Assembly: GCF_003014475.1 (NCBI RefSeq)
Contig: NZ_PYGJ01000002.1
Span: 124,001-188,000, forward strand
DNA: 64,000 nucleotides
Source of the DNA: Shimia abyssi
GTDB lineage: Bacteria; Pseudomonadota; Alphaproteobacteria; Rhodobacterales; Rhodobacteraceae
Reading direction: 5' to 3'
The translations under genes and the position numbers were made by a program. Positions 52,066-60,613 of the stretch are shown piece by piece (position 1 is the stretch's first letter; each line of letters opens with the position of its first letter). Below the pieces are notes generated by a model. It had not been told where the DNA came from. It ran no database searches and saw only the letters and a program-made list of their open reading frames with translations.

Positions 52066-53371
52066 AACAGCTGAGCTTAAGAAGCGCCTCGAAGCGCTTG
52101 AAGGAAAACGACAAAACCCAAGGGCACGGCCGTCTGTTGTCACTATCGCCCTGGGCATCGGGGCAATCGCCGCCCTTGGCGGCCTCTTGCTGTTGTTCTC
52201 TGGCGGCTCTGAACCCGAAAGCCTGGAAACAGCCTCACCGGATGAATTCCAAGCGGCAGGACCGGGGTTTGGTACGCTCGAACCCACGCCTGCGCCGATT
52301 GAAACATCGCCACCGCCTGAGCCGGAACCGGCCAGCGAAACAGAAGAGCTGCGTGCGCAAATGGACGCCATGCGGCGCGAGCTCGAAGCCATGCGCAACG
52401 CACCTGCACCTGAAGCTCCAACTGTCGACCTCGAGGCATTGGAAACCTTGGGCGCAGAGATCGACGCCCTGCGCAGCGAGGCAGCTGCAACGCAAACCGC
52501 CTTGCGCGAAGAGTTGGAAGAACGTGCGCGGCAAATCCAGCGCCTGCAGAACGATCTTGAGCTTGCACGCCTGGAAACCCCTCGCACGCCTGCACCAACC
52601 GGCCCAACGGCCGAAGAGCTGCGCCTTCAGGAACTCGAGCGGCGACGGCAAGCGGAGCTTGAGGAGCTGCAAGCCCGTATCGCCAGCCCAATCATCGCCT
52701 TTGGCGGCACCGGAGGCGGCAACAATGAACCCGCCGCGCAGCAGCGGCGGCTTGATGGCGACACAGACTTTGTCCGCAACGGCGCTGAACCTGCTGAGGT
52801 GACGCAAGCCCAGTTGATCGTGAACCCTTCAAACACTGTTGTTCAGGGCACGATGATCCAGGCCGTGCTCGAGACCGCAATCGACAGCTCGCTCGCCGGT
52901 CAGGTCCGCGCGATGGTGTCCGAAGATGTCCACGCCTATGACGGCTCGCGGATCCTGATCCCGCGCGGCGCGCGTCTGATAGGACGGTATCAATCTGGTC
53001 TCGACATCGCGCAGCAACGCGTAACCATCGCCTGGGACCGGATCATTCTGCCCAGCAACCAGACTGTTGAAATCAGTGCCTTCGGTGGCGACGAACTGGG
53101 GCGGTCCGGCACAACTGGATTCGTCGACAGCCGTTTCGGCACGCGGTTTGGGTCAGCCGCCCTGATATCGCTGATCGGAGCCTTGCCCGCCGTGGCAGCC
53201 CAGAACACCGAAGATGAGATCGCCTCGGATGTCCTTGAGGGCATTGGCGAAGACCAGCAAGACAGCGCGCAAAGCGTGATTGGCGAATACCTCTCCGTCT
53301 CGCCCGTGATCTATGTCGACCAAGGAGCCCGCGTCACAGTGATGGTCGACCGCGATCTGGAGATCTTCTGA
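52058..53371 (+). CDS. virB10: VirB10 core-complex protein
   Basis: This 437-residue protein has a short cytoplasmic start, one transmembrane helix (VVTIALGIGAIAALGGLLLL), a long acidic Pro/Glu-rich and coiled-coil linker (residues 55-215), and a C-terminal beta-barrel domain. The latter carries IVNPSNTVVQGTMIQAVLET, DGSRILIPRGARLIGRYQSG and FVDSRFGTRFGSAALISLIG. It bridges inner and outer membranes in the T4SS channel. The linker is longer than average but otherwise ordinary. Confidence 0.94.
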   Translation: MSETAELKKRLEALEGKRQNPRARPSVVTIALGIGAIAALGGLLLLFSGGSEPESLETASPDEFQAAGPGFGTLEPTPAPIETSPPPEPEPASETEELRAQMDAMRRELEAMRNAPAPEAPTVDLEALETLGAEIDALRSEAAATQTALREELEERARQIQRLQNDLELARLETPRTPAPTGPTAEELRLQELERRRQAELEELQARIASPIIAFGGTGGGNNEPAAQQRRLDGDTDFVRNGAEPAEVTQAQLIVNPSNTVVQGTMIQAVLETAIDSSLAGQVRAMVSEDVHAYDGSRILIPRGARLIGRYQSGLDIAQQRVTIAWDRIILPSNQTVEISAFGGDELGRSGTTGFVDSRFGTRFGSAALISLIGALPAVAAQNTEDEIASDVLEGIGEDQQDSAQSVIGEYLSVSPVIYVDQGARVTVMVDRDLEIF

Positions 53372-53373
53372 TC

Positions 53374-54369
53374 ATGGCGGCCAGCTATCTGCAAAGCTCG
53401 ATGGACAAGATCCCCGAGGCGCGTGATCCGAAGCTGATCGAGCTTTGCATCAACCCCGACGGCACGCTGTGGGCGGAGTTTCAGGGTGATCACTTCATGC
53501 GGTCCCTCAGTCGTCGGCTCTCGCCCAATGAGATCAAAGACCTTGGCAATCAGATTGCTTCCGCCGCGAACACCACGCTCAGCCGGACCAAGCCCATCGT
53601 GTCGGTCAGCATCACCTACCGTGACCGCCCCATCCGCGCGCAAGTCATCCAGCCTCCCGCCGTTGATGGCGGTTATGCGATCTCCCTACGGTTCTTTGCG
53701 GACCTGCCGCTGGAGCAGATCAAGCTGTCCTACCTATTCGGGAAAGAACGCAGCAATGAGGGCGCAAGGCGCAAGTGCAATGCCGAGCTGCGTGATGTTG
53801 TGGCCACGGGCGACATCGATGCCGCGATCAAGTTTTGCGTTATCTACAAGCTCAACATGATCGTGTCCGGCGGAACCTCGACGGGCAAGACCGTCACGGC
53901 GCGAAAGATCCTCTCATTCGTCTCCGCTGACGAGCGTATCATCACCATTGAAGAGGCGGCCGAGCTGCGCCCGACGCAGCCAAATGTCGTCACGCTGATG
54001 TCTGACCGCGACGAAGCCATCCGCAGCGCTGATGTCCTGCTGACCTCTTCCCTGCGCATGCGGCCTGACCGCATCGTCCTGGGCGAAGTGCGCGGCAAGG
54101 AGGCCATGACCTTCCTCGAGGCCATCAACACCGGGCATGGCGGTTCTCTCACCACGCTCCACGCCGAAACACCGCAACTGGCTGTTCAACGCTTGGCGAT
54201 CGCCGCCCTGAAAACCGATGTGCCCATGACCTACCAGGACATGAACGACTACATCACCCGCTCGATCGATGTGATCATTCAAGCCGGTCGTCATCACGGC
54301 GCGCGCGGTATCACCGAATTCTACCTGCCGATTGATCCGGCCCTAGCAAAGGAAACAGCCAATGTTTGA
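53374..54369 (+). CDS. virB11: VirB11 ATPase
   Basis: This 331-residue hexameric traffic ATPase has Walker A NMIVSGGTSTGKTVTARKIL, the Asp box ERIITIEEAAELRPTQPNVV, and Walker B MRPDRIVLGEVRGKEAMTFL. The His box GHGGSLTTLHAETPQLAVQR follows. It starts 2 bp after the virB10 stop. Its stop codon region overlaps the start of a small DUF4177-like gene by 8 bp. Confidence 0.95.
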   Translation: MAASYLQSSMDKIPEARDPKLIELCINPDGTLWAEFQGDHFMRSLSRRLSPNEIKDLGNQIASAANTTLSRTKPIVSVSITYRDRPIRAQVIQPPAVDGGYAISLRFFADLPLEQIKLSYLFGKERSNEGARRKCNAELRDVVATGDIDAAIKFCVIYKLNMIVSGGTSTGKTVTARKILSFVSADERIITIEEAAELRPTQPNVVTLMSDRDEAIRSADVLLTSSLRMRPDRIVLGEVRGKEAMTFLEAINTGHGGSLTTLHAETPQLAVQRLAIAALKTDVPMTYQDMNDYITRSIDVIIQAGRHHGARGITEFYLPIDPALAKETANV

Positions 54370-54538
54370 ATACAAGATTGAACAGATCAACACCGCGAAA
54401 ACAAAGCCACCGAAGGTCGAGGCACAGCTGACCGCCCTTGGTCAGGATGGCTGGGAGCTCGTCTCGGTCGTGCCAGATTTCGATGGCGAACACATCCTAA
54501 AGGCCTTCCTGAAGCGGCGCACTGGCGCAAGCGCCTAA
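54362..54538 (+). CDS. DUF4177-like small protein within the T4SS operon
   Basis: This 58-residue protein is too short for many gene callers. The ATG at 54362 overlaps the virB11 end. It reads MFEYKIEQINTAKTKPPKVE, then LTALGQDGWELVSVVPDFDG and ILKAFLKRR. FEYK...LxxLGxxGWELVSV...AFLKR is the DUF4177 pattern. No T4SS function is known to me for this family. The position between virB11 and virB6 and the ribosome-overlapping start suggest co-expression. Confidence 0.7.
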   Translation: MFEYKIEQINTAKTKPPKVEAQLTALGQDGWELVSVVPDFDGEHILKAFLKRRTGASA

Positions 54539-54558
54539 ACCTAACCGAGGAGACTCCG

Positions 54559-55557
54559 ATGGGCGTCGTCACCTGGATGGTTGAGACAACCGACAACTTT
54601 CTGGCAGACGCAGCCCAAACAACTTTTGGCAACGTCGCGGGGCAGCTCGGCGGCGTCATCGCCGTGGCCTCGACGCTCGCCGTGATCGGCGTCTTCCTCA
54701 ACATGATGTTTCAGTACAAATCCATGGATGGGCGGACCGCGTTCTGGTTCGCCCTCAAGCTCATGCTGATCTCCCTCTTTGCGATGAATTGGGTCCAATT
54801 CAACGCGGTGGCCAGTGCCCTCATCAACGGGCTCGACCAGCTCGCAGGCGGCATGGTGGCAGGGCTTGGCGGCGGCGGTGCAGGTGCGTCATACTTTGCC
54901 GAGGCCTTTGACGACCTCATCGAAGAGTTCGGCGACTACCTAAACGCGGCCGGTGACAACATGCATTGGATGGCCGGGGCCCTGATCGGCGCGATCGGCG
55001 CGTTCCTCTTGGGCGTCATCGGCGCTCTCTGCGGGCTTGTCCTGATCTTCGCAATGATCATGCTGGCCTTCATGATCGGCATCGCCCCAATCATGATCGC
55101 ACTATCGCTGTTCGATGTCAGCAAGGACTATTTCCATCGCTGGCTGTCCAGCACGGTATCCTATGCGCTCTACCCACTCGTGATTGCAGGGGTGTTTTCC
55201 ACCGTCGTCGGGATGTCGCGCTCACTCATGACCGAACTCGGAGACCCCACCGGCGCAAGCAACATCGGCGCGCTGGTGCCCTTCTTCATGATGATGTTCC
55301 TCGCAGGCGGCATGATCATCGCCACCCCGCTGATCGTCCGCTCAATCTCAGGCAACTTCATGATGGCCGGACCGCCGAGCATTCCGGGACCGGGCGGCTT
55401 CGCCAAAGGCTTGATTGGCACCAAGGGCTCAAGGGCGCGGGCACGGTTTGGGTCCAGGTCAAATGCTGAGATTGCAGGGGCTGGGATACGTCAGGCAGGC
55501 AATGCGACCGTTTCGATGATTCAGAGAGTTGCTGAACGGGCGAAGCGCTTAGAGTGA
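54559..55557 (+). CDS. virB6: VirB6/TrbL-like channel protein
   Basis: This 332-residue polytopic membrane protein has about five or six hydrophobic helices (VIAVASTLAVIGVFLNMMFQ; IGAIGAFLLGVIGALCGLVL, then IFAMIMLAFMIGIAPIMIAL). The conserved FDVSKDYFHRWLSSTVSYAL is near the middle. The basic C-terminal tail ends AERAKRLE. It is the inner-membrane channel component of VirB-type T4SS. It is the last gene of the operon, and a hairpin follows. Confidence 0.9.
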   Translation: MGVVTWMVETTDNFLADAAQTTFGNVAGQLGGVIAVASTLAVIGVFLNMMFQYKSMDGRTAFWFALKLMLISLFAMNWVQFNAVASALINGLDQLAGGMVAGLGGGGAGASYFAEAFDDLIEEFGDYLNAAGDNMHWMAGALIGAIGAFLLGVIGALCGLVLIFAMIMLAFMIGIAPIMIALSLFDVSKDYFHRWLSSTVSYALYPLVIAGVFSTVVGMSRSLMTELGDPTGASNIGALVPFFMMMFLAGGMIIATPLIVRSISGNFMMAGPPSIPGPGGFAKGLIGTKGSRARARFGSRSNAEIAGAGIRQAGNATVSMIQRVAERAKRLE

Positions 55558-55587
55558 AATCGGCCCTTAGCCACCATTGATAGCAGA

Positions 55588-55608
55588 CTGGGGGAACATA
55601 CCCCCCAG
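55588..55608. terminator. Hairpin after virB6
   Basis: CTGGGGG (55588-55594) pairs with CCCCCAG (55602-55608) across a 7-base loop. No T-run follows. It lies between the T4SS operon and a convergent gene, so it may end both transcripts. Confidence 0.5.
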
Positions 55609-55625
55609 CCGATGGTTGGTCTAGC

Positions 55626-56087
55626 TTAAGCTTCCGCCTTACGATCTGCTTGAATGGCGAGATCGATTACGTAATGGACCAGAAACGCCTCGATCAAAGA
55701 AAGCGCGTACTCGCTATCAATTGGAAGCATATCGGAGCTTAAATGGTGATTATCGACGTACTCTGCCGCATCCCAGAGCCGCCGCGTTTCAACTGGGTTA
55801 TCAGGCTCAATCCGACGTATCACCATTTCGAACGTGCTGTTGGCCAGCTCAATCGCTTCTTTACGGTAAGCATCATCGACTGGCAGAGAAGTGATCTGAT
55901 AGCCTGTCCGAGGTCGTACAGTCGGCTTTGGCTTCTGTGCTTCATAGTCCCCGATCAAGAGACCCCAGCTCGCATAGCCTTCTTCGTTGGCGATACGCGC
56001 ATACGCTTGATTGAGCGGGATTCCCTCAGAGCGGCGCAACAGCTTTGCTTTGCGCTTAAGTTCATTGATCGGTGCTGATAGGTTCAT
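55626..56087 (-). CDS. DUF5623-like protein
   Basis: This 153-residue protein is read from MNLSAPINELKRKAKLLRRS. The N-terminal helix-rich segment continues EGIPLNQAYARIANEEGYAS and WGLL, which is the DUF5623-like pattern seen in many mobile regions. The C-terminal half (YVDNHHLSSDMLPIDSEYAL) has no recognised fold. Longer starts add only a few residues. It converges on virB6 and marks the left side of the defence-like segment. Confidence 0.65.
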   Translation of the reverse strand: MNLSAPINELKRKAKLLRRSEGIPLNQAYARIANEEGYASWGLLIGDYEAQKPKPTVRPRTGYQITSLPVDDAYRKEAIELANSTFEMVIRRIEPDNPVETRRLWDAAEYVDNHHLSSDMLPIDSEYALSLIEAFLVHYVIDLAIQADRKAEA

Positions 56088-56388
56088 TTGAGTTTCTCCT
56101 ATTGCGAGCAAAAATACACAATCCCTCCTTATGTGTGCGCTCGAACAGAAAAAGCTCTATTTCAAACCCTGCATGCTGAATACTTTCCCGTCGGAGGGGG
56201 GAGGCTGGGGTGTCAGCTCAACCTAATGATACTTTCATACAAGACGGGTTTCAAGTGCCACCGGCCCAAAGCTCCCGTTGAAGAAACCCACAAGTGCTTC
56301 AGGGCAGCGTATCCAAATCGGACGTTACTTGCTACCAATCGCTAAGCGGCTATGGTTATGCGGTTTTCATAAGGGCGCGGCAGTTTCG
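56088..56388. other. About 300 bp without a recognised gene
   Basis: This stretch between divergent genes has lower GC and no protein-like frame that I trust. It contains GGAGGGGGGAGG near 56193-56204. Promoters of both neighbours probably lie here, but no clear -10/-35 pair was found. Confidence 0.4.
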
Positions 56389-56865
56389 ATGATTATTAAA
56401 GTAGACTATGCAAAGACTGAAGAGCATCCAGTTCAAGCTATCGAACTATTCAAAGTCATGATGCGGCTTGAATTTTCCATCAAAGAGATTGGCTACTGTA
56501 AAGCCACAGGTAATCAAAATGCATCGGTCGATTGGGATCGGTTTGCTAATGAGTGTCTTGGGGCAGTATTCTTCGATGCTGTTAAAACAGCAGGTAGAGC
56601 AGTCACCTTAATCGAGACACCACCCAAGCGCCAAGCCGCTGACGGAAACGGCCACCTGAGTTGGGAGCAGACTGGCCCAGTATCGAACATACAAGATTTA
56701 ATCGGGTCTCTTAGACGTGTCAGGAACAATTTATTCCACGGAGGGAAAAGCGGCGACCCCGACAGAGACCGAAACGACGCGCTGGTCCGAAATGCCTTGG
56801 CTGTGATCCATGACATCTTGCTGCGTGATCAAGATCTGCGAATGATGTTTGAAGGAAAATACTGA
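56389..56865 (+). CDS. HEPN-like protein with R-x4-H motif
   Basis: This 158-residue helical protein is read from MIIKVDYAKTEEHPVQAIEL. The likely RNase motif R112-N-N-L-F-H117 lies in LIGSLRRVRNNLFHGGKSGD, followed by a helix (NDALVRNALAVIHDILL). R-x4-6-H in a two-helix context is the signature of HEPN nucleases used in toxin and defence systems. It has AT-rich codon use and sits directly upstream of an ABC-three-component system. No antitoxin gene is adjacent, so the role is inferred. Confidence 0.6.
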   Translation: MIIKVDYAKTEEHPVQAIELFKVMMRLEFSIKEIGYCKATGNQNASVDWDRFANECLGAVFFDAVKTAGRAVTLIETPPKRQAADGNGHLSWEQTGPVSNIQDLIGSLRRVRNNLFHGGKSGDPDRDRNDALVRNALAVIHDILLRDQDLRMMFEGKY

Positions 56866-57082
56866 GCCAATCGGCCGGCGGCCGTATGCAGATCGTTTCT
56901 TCGGACCAAGTGACGCACCGAATGTTTGACTTCATCTCGCCCCACACACTGAGCACTTCTTAGATGACGAGAGCTTCCCAAGTTCCCAATCAGTAAAATT
57001 GGATTTAGAACGCCCATGTCGTTTGACCGTCGGAGCAAAATAGAGTCTCCTATAAATTGTCGGGAGATAATGAGAAAACCAA

Positions 57083-58180
57083 TTGATTGAAGACAGCGAC
57101 CTGAAAGAGATTAAACCTAAACCTGCGACATGCGCGGCATCGCCGGAGCATGTGATCAGTGGTTTGCCGATTCCAAAGGTCATGCGCATCCGCACTTTCA
57201 GCCCCGACGACTGGGAAGATTTCATTGAAGAGTGGTCCACGAGCCTATCGGGCGCTTACTTAAAAGTCAGGCGTTTCGGTGGATCGGGCGATCTCGGCGT
57301 CGATATCGCCGGGTTCACCTCCAAGACTGGATTTCAAGACGTTTGGGACAACTACCAATGTAAGCGCTATGATCATCCACTACGGCCGAGTGATATCTGG
57401 GTCGAATTAGGGAAGATCATCTACTACTCCTATAAAGAAGAGTACCTCCCGCCGAGGCAGCACTATTTCGTTGCCTCTCAAGGTATTGGCACGACGCTCG
57501 AACAACTGCTCAACAAGCCTGATACGCTCAAAGCCAAGATGCGCGAAAACTGGGAAAAGCATTGTGAGAACGAGATTACCTCGACCGAAGAGATTCCTCT
57601 TACCGGCGCCCTCGAAGCTTATTTTGACGCTTTTGACTTCAGTATCTTTACCTCAAAGTCTCATGTCGAACTGATCGAAGGGCACAGCACGACTGGTTAT
57701 CACGCCGTCCGTTTCGGTGGGGGCTTGCCACCACGTCCCGACCCAGGCAAGCCGCCAACGACGCCGGAGGATTCAGAAAGCCGCTACATCAGACAGCTTC
57801 TCGACGCCTATGGTGATCAGCTCGGGACGGCCATGAACGATATTGTTGCACTTGAGGCCAATGTTCCGATAAAGCGCGACTTCCTGCGGCAGAGAGAGCG
57901 CTTCTACCATGCCGAGTCGCTGCGCAATTTTGCGCGTGACACGGTGCCGGAAGGAACGTTTGCGGCGCTACAAGACGAGGTTTGGCATGGGGTTATCGAT
58001 ATCTGCGAGGGGCATCATCAGGACGGATTCGAAAGGATGCGTACAACGCTGACGCAGGCGGCTGCACTCTCATTCACTGCAAACCCGCTCTCGTCTGTCA
58101 CTAAGAAACAGGACTGCCAGGGGATTTGTCACCAGTTGGCCAACGACGATCGATTGACGTGGGTGCCGGATGATGGATAG
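57083..58180 (+). CDS. ABC-three-component effector with Mrr-like nuclease domain
   Basis: This 365-residue protein carries an N-terminal restriction-endonuclease-like domain: DDWEDFIEEWSTSL, RRFGGSGDLGVDIAGF and NYQCKRYDHPLRPSDIW, i.e. Asp74 and Gln92-Cys-Lys94 (a GVD...QxK Mrr-type active site). A C-terminal helical domain (residues about 230-340) with LRQRERFYHAESLRNFARDT is typical of the effector subunit of ABC-three-component (ABC-3C) systems. A TTG at 57083 is used; the ATG at 57182 (MRIRTFSPDDWEDF) would give a shorter protein. It overlaps the next gene by 11 bp. Confidence 0.75.
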   Translation: MIEDSDLKEIKPKPATCAASPEHVISGLPIPKVMRIRTFSPDDWEDFIEEWSTSLSGAYLKVRRFGGSGDLGVDIAGFTSKTGFQDVWDNYQCKRYDHPLRPSDIWVELGKIIYYSYKEEYLPPRQHYFVASQGIGTTLEQLLNKPDTLKAKMRENWEKHCENEITSTEEIPLTGALEAYFDAFDFSIFTSKSHVELIEGHSTTGYHAVRFGGGLPPRPDPGKPPTTPEDSESRYIRQLLDAYGDQLGTAMNDIVALEANVPIKRDFLRQRERFYHAESLRNFARDTVPEGTFAALQDEVWHGVIDICEGHHQDGFERMRTTLTQAAALSFTANPLSSVTKKQDCQGICHQLANDDRLTWVPDDG

Positions 58181-58664
58181 CGATCGCAGCCCCACTCCGT
58201 TTAATAGCCCGCTGGAGACCGGTGTTCGGTCGCTGGCAATCTTGCATGCGGCCTTTCCTGCGGCGTTCGACCTCCAGCGTTTGGTTGAGATGGACTATCT
58301 GGTCGTCCATTCCGGTGACGCCGAAGGCCCGGAAAGCCTGCACGCCCCGTTGCCGCTGCGTGCCGGAGAGCTGCTTGTTCGGCATAGCCTAATTGAAAAA
58401 GGCCTAATTCTGATGATGAGCCGTGGCCTCGTGCGAAAATTGCCTGTACACGAAGGTTTCGCCTACATCGCCTGTGAGGCTGCCGCCCCGTTCATCGCCT
58501 CATTGAGTGACGAATATTCTGTGAATCTGAAAGAGCGCGCTTTGTGGGCCGTGCAAAGGTTCGCCGACATGCCGACCGATGAAGTCCGACGCTTTACGCA
58601 TCAGTTCTTTGCGCGCTGGTCGAGCCAGTTCCAGTCCGTCCAACAGATAGGAGATGGCGCATGA
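58170..58664 (+). CDS. ABC-three-component middle component (MC2-like)
   Basis: This 164-residue protein starts MMDSDRSPTPFNSPLETGVR and continues FDLQRLVEMDYLVVHSGDAE, then SLHAPLPLRAGELLVRHSLI and LILMMSRGLVRK. The FNSPLExGxRxL...YLxVHSGD...P..L.LRxGELLVR layout is that of the middle component linking nuclease effector and ATPase in ABC-3C defence systems. It overlaps both neighbours (11 and 4 bp), so all three are translated together. Confidence 0.78.
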   Translation: MMDSDRSPTPFNSPLETGVRSLAILHAAFPAAFDLQRLVEMDYLVVHSGDAEGPESLHAPLPLRAGELLVRHSLIEKGLILMMSRGLVRKLPVHEGFAYIACEAAAPFIASLSDEYSVNLKERALWAVQRFADMPTDEVRRFTHQFFARWSSQFQSVQQIGDGA

Positions 58665-60493
58665 GCGATGGCTATCTCCAGCTTCGAAGTATTCGTTTCC
58701 GCGGTCCAAAGGCGGGGGCGGAGCTCGATTTTCAGTCCGGCGTGAATGTGGTCTGCGGTGCCTCCGACACTGGAAAGTCATTTCTCGCGGATTCGATCGA
58801 CTTCATGTTGGGCGGTTCCGCGCTGAAGGAGATTCCGGAAAGGGCAAAGTATGATCAACTCAACCTTTGTTTAGCGGCAGCCGGAGACGAAGAGTTCAAA
58901 TTGCAGCGCTCGATGTCCGGCGGCAATTTTAAGCTGTTTGATCTGAGCGAAGGCGATGACGCAGAGCCCAAAACGCTCAAACAGAACCACGCGCACGATA
59001 AAACTGACAACTTGTCAGGATATCTCCTCGACAAGATCGGTCTCCTCGGAAAGCGAGTACTCAAGAGTAAAGTGAAGGGCACAACGCAGAGCCTAAGCTT
59101 CAGAAATCTTGCGCGGCTCGCCATTGTCCAGGAAGGCGAAATCCAGCAAACCGGCTCGCCCTTTTGGAGCGGCCAATACACGACCAAAACTTCCGAGATC
59201 GCCACCGTCAAACTGCTTCTAACCGGACTCGACGACTCTTCGGTTGTGCCTGATGCTGATCAGTCTCCCGACAATACCCGCCAGATCGCCCTTATCGACG
59301 AGCTTCTCTCTGACCTACAGACAGAGATCGAAGACCTTGGCGAAGATCGGGAAGAGCTTGAAGAGCAACTCGAAAGACTGGAAGGGTATATCGAAACCCG
59401 ACGCGAAGAACTTTCCGCTTCACAGAAGGCCCTCGACGAGCTTCTTGGCAAGCGCAGGGAGCTGTTCGAGCAAAAGCAAAAAGCCTCGGACCGACTCGAC
59501 GAAATCATTGATCTTCTCGCCCGTTTCAGGTTGCTTGCCGACCACTATGATGTCGATCTCAAAAGGCTCACCGCCATCCAAGAGAGCGGCTCGATGTTTG
59601 CCCATGTTGAACGGGTGGCCTGTCCGCTTTGCGGCGCAGAACCGGAAGCGCAACACGTTGATGAAACATGTGATGGCGATGTCGAGGCCGTCGTTGCTGC
59701 GGCGACAGCCGAAATCGAAAAGATTCAGCGGCTTCAGGAAGAACTCGAATCGACGGTTGCGGATTTGACAGCAGAGTCAGGAGAACTCTCGGTGTCTTTG
59801 GAGGCCATCGAGGCCAACTACGACGCGCTGAATGAAGAAATTCAGAAATCCGTCGGGCCTGACGTCACCGAGGTCCGCGCTTCATTTTCTGCGCTCGTTG
59901 AGGAGCGCTCCAGTGCCCAAAGGGCCGCTGATCTATTTGCCCGGCATGACAATCTCGTTGTCAGAAAGACCGGCTTGCTCGAAGAGGACGACAATCCTGA
60001 GTCCACAAATTCGGATGTAACAATTGGCATACCTGAGTCTGTCGCACACGAGTTTTCTGCAAAGGTTTCAGAGATATTGAAAGCCTGGCATTTTCCTGGC
60101 GAATGTCACGTGTACTACGACAAGGTCTCTTCCGATTTCGTAATCGACGGAAAACCAAGATCGAGTCGCGGCAAGGGCCTTCGCGCGATCACTCACGCCG
60201 CAGTGAACATAGCCCTGCTCGAATACTGCCAGTCAAACGGTCTGTCGCATCCCGGCTTCGTTGTTCTCGACTCCCCGTTGCTTGCGTATTTCAAACCTGA
60301 AGGTGACGAAGAGCTGGCTCTAAAAGGCACGGACCTGAAAGAACGCTTTTACGACTATCTCATCGAGCACCACGGACTGGACAGCCAAGTCATAATTATC
60401 GAGAACCAGCATCCGCCAGAGCGCATCGAAGAGCATGTGGCCCTGACAGTGTTTACAGGCAATCCGACCGCCGGTCGATACGGCCTTCTCTAA
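58661..60493 (+). CDS. DUF3732-type Rad50-like ABC ATPase of the ABC-3C system
   Basis: This 610-residue SMC/Rad50-like ATPase has Walker A GVNVVCGASDTGKSFLADSI (K39), with the unusual GASDTGKS form typical of this group. A long coiled coil spans residues 205-430 (EDREELEEQLERLEGYIETR). A zinc-hook-like CPLC sits at 321-324 (CPLCGAEPEAQH). The signature-like SSRGKGLRAITHAA is at 501-514, and Walker B GFVVLDSPLL at about 532-541. It is the third gene of the defence operon and probably senses foreign DNA or nucleoprotein and triggers the nuclease. The next gene runs the other way. Confidence 0.82.
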   Translation: MSDGYLQLRSIRFRGPKAGAELDFQSGVNVVCGASDTGKSFLADSIDFMLGGSALKEIPERAKYDQLNLCLAAAGDEEFKLQRSMSGGNFKLFDLSEGDDAEPKTLKQNHAHDKTDNLSGYLLDKIGLLGKRVLKSKVKGTTQSLSFRNLARLAIVQEGEIQQTGSPFWSGQYTTKTSEIATVKLLLTGLDDSSVVPDADQSPDNTRQIALIDELLSDLQTEIEDLGEDREELEEQLERLEGYIETRREELSASQKALDELLGKRRELFEQKQKASDRLDEIIDLLARFRLLADHYDVDLKRLTAIQESGSMFAHVERVACPLCGAEPEAQHVDETCDGDVEAVVAAATAEIEKIQRLQEELESTVADLTAESGELSVSLEAIEANYDALNEEIQKSVGPDVTEVRASFSALVEERSSAQRAADLFARHDNLVVRKTGLLEEDDNPESTNSDVTIGIPESVAHEFSAKVSEILKAWHFPGECHVYYDKVSSDFVIDGKPRSSRGKGLRAITHAAVNIALLEYCQSNGLSHPGFVVLDSPLLAYFKPEGDEELALKGTDLKERFYDYLIEHHGLDSQVIIIENQHPPERIEEHVALTVFTGNPTAGRYGLL

Positions 60494-60613
60494 AGGCAAG
60501 AGACCTTTGTGCCGTGCTAATTGCGAGCAACTATTTCGCTCTTGCTACAGAGGTCTGCTTTCCGGCAGTATCCTGAGGTCTTCGCACCCGCAGCGAATTC
60601 ACACTTTCCACCC

